The notes under the pieces: model-generated
Told to the model about the DNA's origin: nothing
Seen by the model: only the letters and a program-made list of their open reading frames with translations
Databases searched by the model: none
Origin: Callorhinus ursinus
Taxonomy: Eukaryota > Chordata > Mammalia > Carnivora > Otariidae
Reading direction: 5' to 3'
DNA length: 64,000 bases
NCBI RefSeq assembly: GCF_003265705.1
Contig: NW_020312817.1
Coordinates: 54,674,194 to 54,738,193, forward strand
Made by a program: the position numbers and the translations under genes
Part shown: one piece after another, positions 45,758 to 57,967 of the stretch
Layout: every line of letters starts with the position of its first letter
Numbering within the stretch: position 1 is the stretch's first letter

Positions 45758-47639
45758 TGAGAGTGTGAAATCAAAAGGATGATTGAGAGAATTTGACAAA
45801 GAAAATGACTTCTTCCACCCGTTTAACACCCACGTTAATCCACTCGGATGATCAAATGCAAAAGACAAAGAGAATTACAACCTTTTCCAGGCCAAGACAT
45901 AATAATTATTCAGAGAAAAATCTTGGCAAAATGAGGAATAAACCAAGCAGAGAGGGGGGGTGGAGAGAGAGATTGAGGAGGGAAAAAACCAACAGTCAGG
46001 CTGTGGTGTTGGGCAGGCTTTGTACAGTTCACCTCCTCTCAGTTTAAAAGGAAAAAAATAGAAAGAAAAAAATGTCGAACTCTTTATTTGAACAAGTAAT
46101 GGAAAACTGTTGGTTGTGATAATCCCTGGGCTCCCCTTCACAGTGGCTCTGTGCCATTTTCCTGGTAGAAGTAGCAGAGGTCAGCTGAGGAAAGAGTGAA
46201 TTCTCAGGATTGTGTGTGGGAGCTTGTGTCATTCTATACAAACTGCTCCTATTTAAGTGCTGGGTTTTATTTTTAAAAGTTCTGCTGTCCCCTGATAGAA
46301 GAAGGGAGTGGAAGTGGGAAGAGGTAACGTGTGAACAAGGTTAGAGGCAGAAAGAAAAAGGAGAGAGAAAAAAATGAGGATAAGTCCAATTTTCTTTGGA
46401 AGCATATTGTATTGTTAGGCTTGCCTGGCTCTGTTCCAAGGGCTCAATTGAAAGTGAATTTCTCTTATTGAATTCCATCCAGAGATATCATAACCTCAAA
46501 AGGCTACTATTACCCAGAGGGCTTCAGATGGAAGCATTTGTGCGTGACTCTTGAAATGCAAGGAGTCACAATTGTCATTTGACAACATGGGACTCGTCAG
46601 GCCAGCTCCTTTCAGGGCAGGGGAATTGTTGACACAATCTGTCCCCTGGTCCCTTTTGGAGGGACCAGTCTCTCTGTTTCTCAGGCTTTTTTGCTCAGCA
46701 GGTACAGCAACAAGAAAACTGGTGAGCTCAATAAAAACTAACAACAACAACAGCAGAAATAGGTTCAGGGCTGATTTAAACATGTGCAGGCAGAACAAGG
46801 AGTCACAGGTCTTCAGGATCCTTGGGACTAAGTTTATTTTTTTTTAAGTTTATCTTTTTTAACCAAAAGAGGCAGTGAAAATATTACAAATGCTACAAAA
46901 GTAGAAACCAAAATATAGGCTAAATGACTATACTAAAAGAAGGACAAAGGCTTTGGGAAGGGAAAAAATATCAAAGCTGACTTTCTGATTTGTATGGATA
47001 GTATTTTTTCTTCCGGTGAATTGGCACAGCAACAAGAGTTGTATGATGTGATAGGTAACAGTTCAAATGTTTCTGTCCTTCTTTCCTCCTTTTTATCCAT
47101 TTCCTTCTTCCTTTTTATTCCCCTCCTTCCATTCATTGCAGCCTTTATTCCTCCTTTTTCTCCCTTCCTTTCAGCATTAAGTAGTGGGAGTTGCTTCCCG
47201 AAGCTTAGCTCTGATAATAAACCTCTTGTGCGGTGACTCCACTTATTCTTAGATACACACAACCTGTTTTGAATGGGACTATGGAGAGAAACTCAAATAG
47301 AATTAACTACTCTTTTCAGAAGTTGTTGAATACAAGCTTTGGTTCTCAAAATCAAGTTTCAATGACTGGCTTCTTTTGAACAAAGTGCAAAGGAATTTAG
47401 AATAATAAGTGTAACAAGATGGAGAAAATTTTATTCACCGGTATTCTGGGGGAAAGCACTGTGTGCGATTGGGAGAATTACTTTGATAAACCACTTTGGC
47501 TGGGGATTAAGCCCCCAAAGTATGCTCAAGTAACAAAAGATGGTCACTAAACTGCTTTGGAAGGAGGTTGGGTCCGATAACGTGGGGAGTCTTTTGTTTT
47601 GCTGAATTTAGTGATTAGTTTGGTAGGCCAGTCTGGAGG
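45758..47639. other. Long unassigned non-coding stretch
   Basis: About 1.9 kb nearly free of recognisable repeats. The minus-strand frames of 88-109 residues are K/E- or F-rich and reflect purine/pyrimidine skew. Nothing supports a gene. Confidence 0.5.
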
Positions 47640-47750
47640 AGGAGGAGGGAAGAGCTGAATGTCTGAGAGAGGAGGAAGTTTAAGTGTCGGGATGTTGAGG
47701 GGAGAGAATCGGAGAAAAGGAGAAAGGAGAAGAGAAATCCCAAAGGGGTG
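47634..47750. repeat. GA-rich purine tract
   Basis: Plus strand is mostly G and A (GGAGGAGGAGGAGGG, later GAGAAAAGGAGAAAGG). Low complexity; could adopt triplex-like structure, but that is inference. Confidence 0.8.
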
Positions 47751-48509
47751 GATGGGATTACTATATTGTTTAATTTTTTATCACAAAAATTTGAAACGTA
47801 TTAAAAAATAGACAGAATAGGATAATGAACTCCAGTGTACCCATTGCCACTCATGGGCAGTTTCTTTTTACACCTATATCTACAGTGTACTTCTTCCTAC
47901 CTCTTTTTATTTTGAATATTAAATCTAAGGGAAGCTTGGAAAGAAAAAAATACTCCATGGGAATTTTTACATTGCTTGATGCGGTATATTTTGTCTCTTG
48001 CACAGACTTCCGTAAAATGTGCATTGGTCACTAATGCTTATGTGAGTAGATTTCTCTTTGAGGATATCAAGAGCGTGCTGTTCTGCATCAGGGTTTGAGC
48101 AAAGTGAAAACAGTCACAGCATATGTGGACCCAAGAGGTGGGTGATGAGAAATTAGCTGACAGATACAAGTTACACAAATAGTACAGATTTCAGCTCAAA
48201 AGAAAAATATGGTTTAAAACCAAAATGTTAAAATATCTGTATATAAGTGCCTTTGGAATTTTTCTGCTGTCCACACTTCTAGACGTACTTTCAAGGTTCT
48301 GTTTACTAAATGTAGTTTGATGATGTGGAAGGAACACTTGATTGGGAGTTAGATTCTTTTAGGACTCAGTTATGAGATACTAGACAGATCACCCATCTCT
48401 CTGGGTTGGTTGTTCAGTCATACCTGACCTGCCTAACTTCTATAGTTGTGATAATCAAATTTGGGAAATGTAGGTAAAAATGTTTTAAAAATACGATGTT
48501 TCTCAACGT
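47751..48509. other. Mostly unassigned
   Basis: The part at 47780-47890 (GAACTCCAGTGTACCC, then CAGTTTCTTTTTACACC) faintly resembles an old LINE-1 3' region. A weak minus-strand MIR may lie at 48325-48490. Confidence 0.35.
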
Positions 48510-49180
48510 GAGCTATGGTGTTAATGTTACCGAAGAAGGGCAGTGCAAGAGTCTCTCATCTATACTCTTGGCCTACAGGGCTTCATCTTTTAGGTTCTCT
48601 TAGTCTTAACAAAGGATTCATATTTTAGGATCTGAGGTCTTAACAAGAGAGTTTGTAGTTATATTGTTGGCTTCATCTTTAGGCCGTGCATTCCTGGGTG
48701 CCCTGATTTGATCTTTGCTGAGAAGCCATTTCTTTGTTGTGATACTGTTCGCCATCTGGAGAGGCTGGGAATATTCAAAACCAGCAAGTCTTGGTACTTT
48801 TTGTTTGAACTGTTCTTCTTTTAGCTTCTCTCTTTTCTCTTACATTGTGCTGTAAGCAGCAAAAAGAAACTATGTGGCACCTTCAACATTCTGGCTGAAA
48901 ATCTCCTTAGCTAGGTCACCCATCTCATTGGTTACCTGTTCTCCTTTCCACATTACTGCAGGTGACAGTGTTGTCGAACATAACAAGAATCCCCTTTCCT
49001 CCACTTTCCAAAAAAAGGTCCCTCATTTTCCTCACCAGTAGCCTCCTCAAAGTACAAATTCTTCAAACAGTGTGTTCAAGGCACTTTAAACTCTCACACA
49101 CATTCTCCTCCAAATCTCCTCCAACTAAATTTGTAGTTTCTGCTCTCTACAGCTGAACTCCACTTCCAGGTACCAAAGTA
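48510..49180 (-). mobile_element. MaLR internal region, minus strand
   Basis: Non-coding internal sequence of a MaLR-type retroelement next to its LTR. Read on the minus strand, the bases just after the LTR (TTTGGTACCTGGAAGTGG) look like the primer-binding area of this group, and AACATAACAAGAATCCCC and the CATTACTGCAGGTGACAGTG block are further landmarks on the plus strand. No intact viral gene. The far LTR is missing. Confidence 0.65.
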
Positions 49181-49685
49181 TGTATTAGTTACCTAATGCT
49201 GAGCAACAAGTCCTCAAAGTTAACAGTTTAAAATAATAAACATTTATTATCTCATAGTTCGTGTGGGTCAGAAGTCTGGGAGTGGCTTAGTTGGGTAGTT
49301 CTGGCTCCTGATCTCTCATAAAGCCTGAAATTAAGGTGTCAGTAGAGTGCAGCCACCTGCAGTAGAGCTGCACTTGGGCTAGAGGATCCTCTTCCAGTTT
49401 CACACAGTTGACTGTTGGCTGGAGGCTTCAGGTCCTCACTCTGTGGGCCTTTCTCAGGACATGGCAGTTAGCTTTCCTTAGAGCAAGTGATTCAAGAGTA
49501 CAAGAGAGAGCTACCATACTGCCTTTTATAATCTACTCTTGGTCACATGGTGTCACTTCCACCTGATTCAAGTCATTAGGAATGAGTCACAAAATCCAGC
49601 CCACACTCAAAGAGAGAGATTACACAATGGCATGAACACCTAGAGGCTCTGATTATTGGGGACCATCTTGGAGGTTAGCTACCAC
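49181..49685 (-). mobile_element. MaLR-type LTR, minus strand (5' LTR of the preceding internal region)
   Basis: TGTATTAGTTACC start and GGTTAGCTACCACA end. It is the LTR adjoining the primer-binding area, hence the 5' LTR of a minus-strand element. Its interior resembles the outer LTR at 14760 in complement. Confidence 0.7.
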
Positions 49686-49689
49686 ATCT

Positions 49690-49960
49690 ACTGGCTACAT
49701 TCAGGTACTGTGCTCTCCTGGAGATAGCACAATGAATGAGATGCAATTACTGTCTTCAAGAAACTCTTAAGGAAGTTGTGGGGGAAATAAAGAAGTCAAC
49801 TGGAAGTGTCATAAATACCATGACAGAGTTACAGGGGCTATGCAAGCACGGAGGCATGGAGACCTAACCTAGGCCAGGAATGAAGACTTCTGTGTGGGGG
49901 TTGCTGAGTCTTAAACTTGCTAGGTAGATAAATGGGATAGGGGAGAATAGAGATAGAAGG
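49690..49960 (-). mobile_element. L2 LINE fragment, minus strand
   Basis: CAGGTACTGTGCTCTCCTGG, then the CATGACAGAGTTACAGGGGC and GGCCAGGAATGAAGACTTC blocks, follows antisense L2. Diverged. Confidence 0.5.
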
Positions 49961-50118
49961 GTGGCCCTCTGAGGAAATCTCAATAAATTGGTATGGTTAG
50001 AGATACAGTATAGGCAAGAGAGGGTGGATATTGACAGGAGTAAGAAGGGGACACATTATGAAGGAGATCATAGGCCAGGGTCAGATGTTGGGACCTTACC
50101 CTAAAGACCATAAGGGCA

Positions 50119-50150
50119 GTGGTTGCGGTGGCGGGGGCCGGGCGCGGGGG
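50119..50150. repeat. G-rich CpG cluster
   Basis: A compact GC-only patch (GGCGGGGGCCGGGCGCGGGGG core) inside AT-rich L2-like surroundings. Four G runs on the plus strand would allow a G-quadruplex. Confidence 0.75.
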
Positions 50151-50164
50151 TAACTGGAAGATTT

Positions 50165-50690
50165 TGAGCACTCATTGGGTGCCTCCAGTGTGTCAGGTGG
50201 AAAATGTTGAAGACAGTGACTTTGGTGTCCCAAAGATTACAGTTTGGTCTGGAAAACAAGACATGTGCACAGTTAGTGGCCTTTAAAGGTAGTTCCTGCT
50301 AATATTCTGTGAAAAGTACAGGCAAGAAGTATGGGAATTTTCTGAAGGGAGAGATCAATTTCTAGAGGTGTGATCAGTAAAGTTTCATGGAGAATGTAGA
50401 GTCTGACTCTTGAGATATGGTTGTGGGTTTGTTGGCTATGTGGGAAAGATGGGATTGGGAGAATCATTCTAGGTGGGCAGGAGAGGAAGAGGCAGGAGCG
50501 GGGCAACAAGAGGTCCAGTGCGGGTAAGAAAGGGGGTTCTGTGTGGGAGAATGACAGTCAAGGGAAAGATAAGGACAGATTATAGAAGACTCTAAATACC
50601 AGGCCACAGAGTCTGAGCCATGCTCAGTGAGCAGTAGGGAGCCGCTGATGGCTTATGACTTAGGAGTGTTTGAGTCTAGGTTATAGCTGG
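50165..50690 (-). mobile_element. L2 LINE 3' end, minus strand
   Basis: GTGCCTCCAGTGTGTCAGG start and the CAGTAGGGAGCCGCTGATGG end block are antisense L2. It may continue the fragment that ends near 49960. Confidence 0.55.
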
Positions 50691-51782
50691 TCAATTCTCC
50701 CCTCCCCCTACCTTTTTTTTGAACATCAGAAGGTGGTGAAACAGGTACATGACTTTTCCTGGCTACATTCAGAGGGCCCAAGAAGAGAAGGATCTAGAAT
50801 GCAGACCTCAGGACTCAGATTCTAGTGCTCCTCTTGTTCCTTGCTGTGCCCTCTTTCAGGAGGATCAGCTCTAAGTCCCAGTCATAGCTTGGGGTTCTGT
50901 GTAATGGGTAGTGAGTCCCACTGAGGGAAAAATTCTCTTAGGTTTGGTGTTTTCAGGGCTCATCTGATCACCACTTAGCATTTTGTCTAATTATGAGGCT
51001 CACAGATGTTTGGCAGGAGAAATTAATCAACTATTAATCACCAAAGAGCTTCCCTGTACCTTTTTCGGAAAGAATGTCCCTGTTATAATTGAAATTGTAG
51101 TTGTTTATTGAATTTAGGTGGAGGGAAGGGCCAGAGGCAGATGGTCCTGGGTCTGTTGTTTGAAAGGTTTGGCAGAGGTGCCTTGGGGTTTGTTCAGCTG
51201 CTGTTAAGTAAGAAAAGTACAACTGTTATTTTCCTGAGTCCATCAGTGTCTAAAGAAGACTGGCTTCAGCAAGGGGAGGAGAAAAACGTGGGCCATGCAA
51301 TGTTCTGTGGTGAACCACACATTGGGCACTCCAGATGGTTCTAGTCCTGGCTCTGTGTTTAGGTGACCATGTCACTCCAGCCAAATCTCCTAACTTCTTG
51401 GGACCCAGTGTTCTTATGTTTAAGTCATTTACCAGATTTGGGATTCCTAAAAGCTGTCCTGTAGGTCATGTTGCCTGATGGTTGCTTTAGTGAACAAGGA
51501 GTTCCTAGTCAAATGAGTTTGGAAACTCCATATACTGTATATGCCTTATGGAGATTCATGAGAGACACCAGTGTTTTAAAAGATTGAACATGTTGTGGTC
51601 AGATGACAAAACAAAAACCTGCTTAATCTGGCACATGCCCAAACATTTTTGATCACAGAACCCTTTGTTTATTAAACATCTAGAACAACTAGCAGAATAT
51701 GTTCTTGACTCTGACATCTGTCTGGGTTTTTGGTTTCTGGTTCAGCTTCATTACTAGCCTTAGGTTTTCTCCCTAGAAATAT
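50691..51782. other. Unassigned non-coding stretch
   Basis: No gene or clear repeat recognised. Confidence 0.5.
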
Positions 51783-51798
51783 TCTTGTGGGCTCTTTG

Positions 51799-51989
51799 TT
51801 TTTTTTTTTAAGATATTATTTATTTATTTGACAGAGAGAGAGATAGCAAGAGGGGGAACACAAGCAGGGGGAGTGGGAGAGGGAGAAGCAGGCTTCCTGT
51901 GGAGCAGGGATCCCGATGTGGGGCTCAATCCCAGGACCCTGGGATCGTGACCTGAGCTAAAGGCAGACGCTTAATGACTAAGGTGCCCC
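51799..51989 (-). mobile_element. CAN SINE, minus strand, head damaged
   Basis: Flanks TCTTGTGGGCTCTTTG and TCTTGTGGGTTCTTGA are its duplication. The head reads GACTAAGGTGCCCC, so about ten bases of the usual CTGAGCCACCCAGG are missing. Confidence 0.9.
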
Positions 51990-53295
51990 TCTTGTGGGTT
52001 CTTGATAAACTTCATAACCAACTCTCCTGCCTTTCACCCTCAAAACGGTCCTTCAGATTACAAACCGAGACTCATATCTGATTGTGCAGATAATGTTCTT
52101 CTTAACATTCCTGCTGACCTCTGGTGACACAAAGGCTCTGAGCTATGTCTCTAGTCTGTTTACTGTCCCCCTGCGATCAGCGTCTTTGTGTAGTAGTGGA
52201 ATAGCATGTTGGCCAGTGTTACCTTTTACTATTTAGAGAGGTGAGTGTTTGTAATTTGGTAAAAGTTGGGTATGAAGACCATTTGAAAAATCAGTAACAT
52301 GAATTTTGAGGATCAAGTTCTGATTTTTAAATGACGACCTCATCCTGTGAATTTGATGTTTAATTCAAGATACCCCTACTGACCTAACTCCACCATTCCA
52401 CAAAGAACCCATGTACTTGGCAGAAGTTAGCATAGTATTAGACTGTAGAGGGTCTTATTCTTTTCTTTTAGCTACTACTTGTCATCTTGGAATTTATTGT
52501 TTCACTCCAAAGTAATACTGTAGGACTGTGGCTGGAATATGCCTTTTTGGAGACTGAATGTAAATTATCAGAATGAGGTGGGAATCTATGTAACTGTTAA
52601 ATTCTATTAGTCACGTTAAAGACCATTGATCTTGTGAGAAATTAGCTAAAGCTGTAGAGATCCATGTGAAGTCAAAGGTTTGCAGAAATATCCAGTGGCT
52701 CATTGTCTTTGCTACCTTTCATGATGAATTTTAGGACAAGAATTCTCAAGGAGGAGGAAGAGATTAAGGAATTATCCAAGCCTTAGGTTACAATATCTGG
52801 TTACTAAGTGTGATTCAAGCCAATTCTGAGCCATACATAATTCCTGATAAAATATGGTGGAGCTGTATGTCTAGTCCCTTTTTGAAAAGAAAAGCCTGTT
52901 TGATTATAGGCATAAAATCTACCTAAGCACACACCATCACCAGTTCATACTCTTAAGCCAAATTTATTATTGACTTGGTTATATGTACTGAGAAGTGAAA
53001 CTAGTGGCCATATCATAAGGAGACTTTCTATTAACCATACAGAACCCCACAACTTTATATTCACATCTCTTATGATGCTTGGAGAGGTTTTGTTTTTGTT
53101 GTTTTTCTGACTCAACAGAATTCTTTAAGTCCATTGCCGGAATGCATATTCTGAGTCCATAATGTGAAATACTTTTTAGTACTCTTGGAACTGTAGGGGA
53201 AGGAAAACTTTCTTCTACTCTCTTAGGTTCTGTGCCTGGCCCAAGAATTAAACTGACACAAGATAGAGAAATGGGAGAAAAGTATACAAATTTAA
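51990..53295. other. Unassigned non-coding stretch
   Basis: No gene. The 127-residue minus-strand frame at 52979-53362 starts in the microsatellite (H/T/Y-rich) and has no domain. Confidence 0.5.
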
Positions 53296-53353
53296 TGTGT
53301 GTGTATGTATATATGTGTGTGTGTGTGTGTCTCTCTCTCTCTATATATATATA
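53296..53353. repeat. Compound (TG)(TC)(TA) microsatellite
   Basis: Three consecutive dinucleotide blocks without gaps: GT/AT-rich, then CT, then TA. Likely highly polymorphic. Confidence 0.95.
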
Positions 53354-54167
53354 ATCCTTCATAAGGAAAATGAAGATCTGAAGAAGCTGCCAGGCTCAAA
53401 AGCTTACTAATGACTGATAAATTATGGGGATGTGACTGACAAGACAAAAGGGAGTGGGCTAGGAGAAGTAAATTTGGGACAGCAACTAAGAAATATATGG
53501 GGGAAACTAGTGGAAGATATGGGTTATTTTAGTAGGTTTTTTTTGTAGAACCATTTTGGCATTGACTCCCAATCTCTGGTGATAAGAATGGTTCTCTCAT
53601 TCTGGTGCAGAGAACATCTTTCTCATGGGAAATTTTATGACCTGCTTTTAGGTAGAAAGGGGAGGTCAGAGAGCCTTTCTTGCCTTTGCTGTTTCTCAAG
53701 TACCTCAACATAATCAGTATGCCAAAGTGGCATATTTTGGAATGACATGTTCCAAATCCCTTCAAATTCCTGTTATATACCAAACAATACATTAACTCAT
53801 TTCACCTAGCCTGTCAGCTTGAGCTCTGTAGAAATCACTGACTTGTCAGAATGATCTTTGCCTCAGTCACTTCACTTTCATGAGACTTTATTGTGGTGTC
53901 ACATAAAGGATTTGGGCCAGATCGTCTCTGAGTTTCCTTGTAGCTCTAATATTGTGTGACTCTGAGAGAAATACCAAAACTACTATATTTTCATCTCCAC
54001 AGAGCAGATAGGAAATTGGCCTTAATGTGGTAACATAAATGATTAAAACTTCCCTTGAAAATCAGTATTTCAAAGTCGTTTGTCTAATCTCTCTATCTCA
54101 AGCATCCATTGGAAATGGCCTTGCCCTTGTTTTTCTTGTAGTGAAGCTATACCTGTTATCAAGGGCC
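53354..54167. other. Unassigned non-coding stretch
   Basis: No gene or clear repeat recognised. Confidence 0.5.
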
Positions 54168-54400
54168 CTGGGATCATGCCACACTTGGGTTCCAAATTCC
54201 AACTGAATGGTTTGTGAATTGTAGCAGGTTACTTACTTAACCTATCCAAGCCTCAGTTTCCTTATTTGTAGGAAATGGATAGTGCTGGCATTTGCTTCAG
54301 GAGATTGCTTTAAGGATTAAATGAGCTAATCTATTTAAAGAATACAGCAGAGTGCTTGGCACAGTGATGCTCCATATACCTCAGCTATCATTCCTGGTTT
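54168..54400 (-). mobile_element. MIR SINE, minus strand
   Basis: TTACTTACTTAACCTATCC, AGCCTCAGTTTCCTTATTTG, GATTAAATGAGCTAATC and GTGCTTGGCACAG in order. Confidence 0.8.
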
Positions 54401-55371
54401 GGGAACAACAGCACCTCGGCCTTTACCCTCTTGTGTGTCCCTTTGTTGATCTTGGTTAGGGTCTTGCTTAGGGGGCTGCTCCTACATTGGATCCTATCTG
54501 GAGCTGTTAGTGCCCATCCTGTTGTCATTCTAAGAGCCCTCTTAGACTTAGCTTCTTTGCTGTAGATTCCTTAGTATCCCCCTTGCCTTACATTATCGAC
54601 TGTCTACCGACATATTCACACTTCCTCATGCTACATGTGAACCTTCCTGTTGCTTCTTGGAGGTAGAAAAATTATCTTGATTATCCTGACAGCATTTTTC
54701 TCCTAAGTATTGGTTACCAGTCCCTCTCCTGATAACGTTGTGCTCTTCCCAGCACTTCAAGTTTGCACAGTTGGGGTTTGCTTTATTCCTTTTAGAAAGA
54801 TGGAGGTGATGTGGGGGTCACTCTCATTTGTGAATATTCTTGTCAAGAGGTGTATGATTTATGTCAAGAATGGATGGATGAATAGAACATTTATTAGTCA
54901 TATCTTTTTAAAAAAATATACCTTTTTTTTTCAGCTTGGTGTCTTGCCAAGAAACTTTTTTTTTGAAGCTGATTAGTGTCCATCTGTTATCTTTGGGTAG
55001 TGATGCTATCAGGGCTGGAAATCAGAAAAAACCCTTTTCCATACCTGAGATTAGGTGACCCATTTGTTCCACTCAGGGAACATAGAGAAGTGGAATGTCT
55101 GAGGAGCTCCATGTTTTGTTTTATATGGACCATGGCTTCCTCAGCCCTGGCAGGAGCTGGACTATCTCTCTCCTGAGATCTAAGCCAGGGGATTTCAGAC
55201 ATCAGGATTTAGTCAACAGCAAAACAGACATTACACAAAGCTGGCAGTTATTAACTTTTAGTTTTGCCAGTAAGAATATTTAGAAAAAGGAAAAACAAAC
55301 GGAAAAAATAAAACTCCCATTTAGAATCACAATCATTTTCATAAGACATTAAAACGACTTTTTTAATTTTT
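54401..55371. other. Unassigned non-coding stretch
   Basis: No gene. Short overlapping frames on both strands at 54.98-55.28 kb show no domain. Confidence 0.5.
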
Positions 55372-55577
55372 ATTTTTTTTAAAGATTTATTTATTTATTT
55401 ATTTGACAGAGAGAGACACAGTGAGAGAGGGAACACAAGCAGGGGGAGTGGGAGAAGGAGAAGCAGGTTTCCCGTGGAGCAGGGAGCCCAATGCAACACG
55501 GGGCTCAATCCCAGGACCCTGGGACCATGACCTGGGCCAAAGGCAGACGCCTAATGACTGAGCCACCCAGGCACCCC
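55372..55577 (-). mobile_element. CAN SINE, minus strand
   Basis: Complete head (GAGCCACCCAGGCACCCCC) and GA repeat. I could not define a target-site duplication. Confidence 0.9.
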
Positions 55578-56727
55578 CTTTGGTATTTTTTAATACCAAA
55601 AAGTAGGACAAACATAATAGGAATCTCCTTTAACTAAGTTTAGCTTTATGAAGAATTGATTATAGTGTCTTTATTTTTAAGAATGCCCCCTGGACTGGTA
55701 AAAATGTTGGTATAAGCCAACACCTGTTCATAGCCTGATGTTTGAAAACCAAAGCTTTGAGTCATACCAGGACAGCAAAAGTGCAGGGGGGAAAAAAAAC
55801 CATGAGTAAGATGAAATGAATAAATTAAACACAGAAGATCCACTATATCTTTTGGACAAAATAATATTACATCTTTCATCTTGATAGTTATATTTCAAGT
55901 CTCTAGTGCTTACCACTTGGCTAAAAGGTGTGTTATTCTGATAACACACTTAAAATAGTGAGAGAAATGTGTTTTCCATTGATAAAAAGACAAAAGACTT
56001 TTCTTCAGTTTATAGCATGATGATCTGCTCCTAACTCAGTTGGTCTCAGCAGTCCTTACTGAGAGTTCTTAACCCATAGCCTGCTGGTGCTGTTTGTATG
56101 CTAATATTTCTGTAATTGATCTTCCCACCTCCCTTCAAACCTTGTAGGAGGCACTTTGAAATTAACTAAGGATCACAGTGTGAGGCCACTCCAGTTGGAG
56201 GTGGGGTCAGGTGGGCGCTGTGGTGCTCTCAGATTCTGTACCTCACTCTACCCTATCACCCCACACTGGAGAATTTTGGTCAGTGTGCAGGTAAAATGGC
56301 TTTTATTGTAACACAGAGCTCATGGTGCAGGTCAGCCAGGGTTTGTTGTTGCCAAAATGGAACAAGAGAAGTTTGGTTTTTTTCTTGTGTTAGTAGAAAA
56401 GTAGGAATGGTGCTAGTTGCCAGTTGTTGGGTTATGTACTTAGATTATGTGCTAGAAGAGTCTTCTGTCCATGCCAGGTCCCTAACAAAGAGAGAGAAAG
56501 AGGAAGAGGAAGACAGAGAGAACGGTTCCTAAGCTTGGCCAAAGATCTGAATACATTTCCAACTAGAGGAGCAACTGTCGTATTTATTCATGCATTACAG
56601 AGTGAAAAAACTCCAAGGAACCACAGACATTTCTTATTCTTCCTCTCAACTTCTCTAAGTGGAAATGAAAATTCAGAGAGGCTTAAAGCTTGCCTAAGGT
56701 CACACTCTTGGAATGGGGTCAGAGTTG
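55578..56727. other. Unassigned non-coding stretch
   Basis: A small perfect hairpin (9-base stem TTTGGTATT, 4-base loop) is at 55579-55600. A 112-residue plus-strand frame (56424-56762) has no recognisable domain and runs into a transposon. Confidence 0.5.
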
Positions 56728-56920
56728 TACTGTCCAATATGGTAGCCATTAGCCACATGTGACCATCTAAATTTAAGTTAGCTAAAATTAAAACTTTTTT
56801 GGACTAGTCACATTTCAAATGCTCACTGGCCACATGTGGCTAGTGGCTACCTTATTGGATGGCACAGAAATGGAACATTTCCATTGCCGTAGAAAGTTTT
56901 GTTAGTGCTATTCTAGAGAT
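56728..56920 (-). mobile_element. MER3-like hAT transposon relic
   Basis: Contains CTGTCCAATATGGTAGCC, CACATGTGGCTAGTGGCTAC and GGAACATTTCCATTGCCGTAG, all hallmarks of this short hAT family. About 190 bp; ends partly decayed. Confidence 0.75.
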
Positions 56921-57967
56921 TCTTGGTCCAAATTCTTTCCATTATTACAGTAAGATTCTCCACCCTCCCGATGTATATAATCTGTATCTGTAATTACTGT
57001 GTATATGGGAAAGGCATATTTTGACATTAATTTAGAAATAAAGTCAAAGTCTTTTATTTCTGTCCTCCTTTGAAAGTAGGAGCAACTTGAGTAAGCTTCC
57101 TAACCTTTCTAGAACTGGCACTTACCTGTAAACATTTTTCCTATCACACAGAATTATTAGAGCATGGATTAGCACTGTAGTTGCTTTGACTTTAGGGTGC
57201 AACTTTTTCTTTAAAGCTAATATTGATCTAACAGTGAATTCTTTAGAAAATGCTTACAGCTCCTTGAGGAAAAATTGACCATGGTTGTATGGTGTCACAG
57301 ATGTCTGAGGGCTTTAAATTAACACTGTAAATCTCAGGATTGTGGGGGAAGAGCTAGCAACTTTATTGAATGTCTCCCATCTGGCTGTGTTTCAGGCAGC
57401 TGCCTGACTGGCAGGGGGAGTGGTAGGTATAAGAGCAGAAATTCAGGTATCAGAAAGTATTTAATAAAGAGTCAGTTTTGTACCTATACCCAGGGATCCC
57501 ATTTCAAATTGATTTTTCTTATTGAGATCAACAACAGAATATTATGCTCTTGGCAGCAGTGGGATAGAACTAACCCAGTGGAGCTGTCAAGTTCAGCATA
57601 GGGTGGGGCTGAAGTGGGAGTAGGGTTTGGTGGATATGACAGGTTGAGGGAGTCTTGAGTTCAGGGATATAATAGAATCCCCAGAAGGATGGCCTGGTGA
57701 ACAGGACTATCCTCCGTTCCCATGGCAGTTAGTGTTTGCTACTGCCTGCCGGGTGTGAGCAGCCCAGAGTCTCTGGCAGGAAAAATTACTGTTTGGTAAG
57801 TAATTAGGATGATAGAATCATATTTTGACTGCCTTTATCCTAATCTGTTATTTCTTATAGAGAATGACCTGTTCAGGATGTTTGATAGTATATATATTTT
57901 TTCCTTCAGAGCAATGTACAATCCCAGTGTTAGGGAGCTGGAGGTGACTTTGAGATTGGTCTGTGTA
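56921..57967. other. Unassigned non-coding stretch
   Basis: No gene or clear repeat recognised. Confidence 0.5.

Noticed and set aside
55579..55600. A perfect 9-bp hairpin with a 4-base loop, possibly a terminator
   Set aside because: Terminator hairpins are a bacterial signal, and an AT-rich hairpin this small is expected by chance in mammalian DNA.
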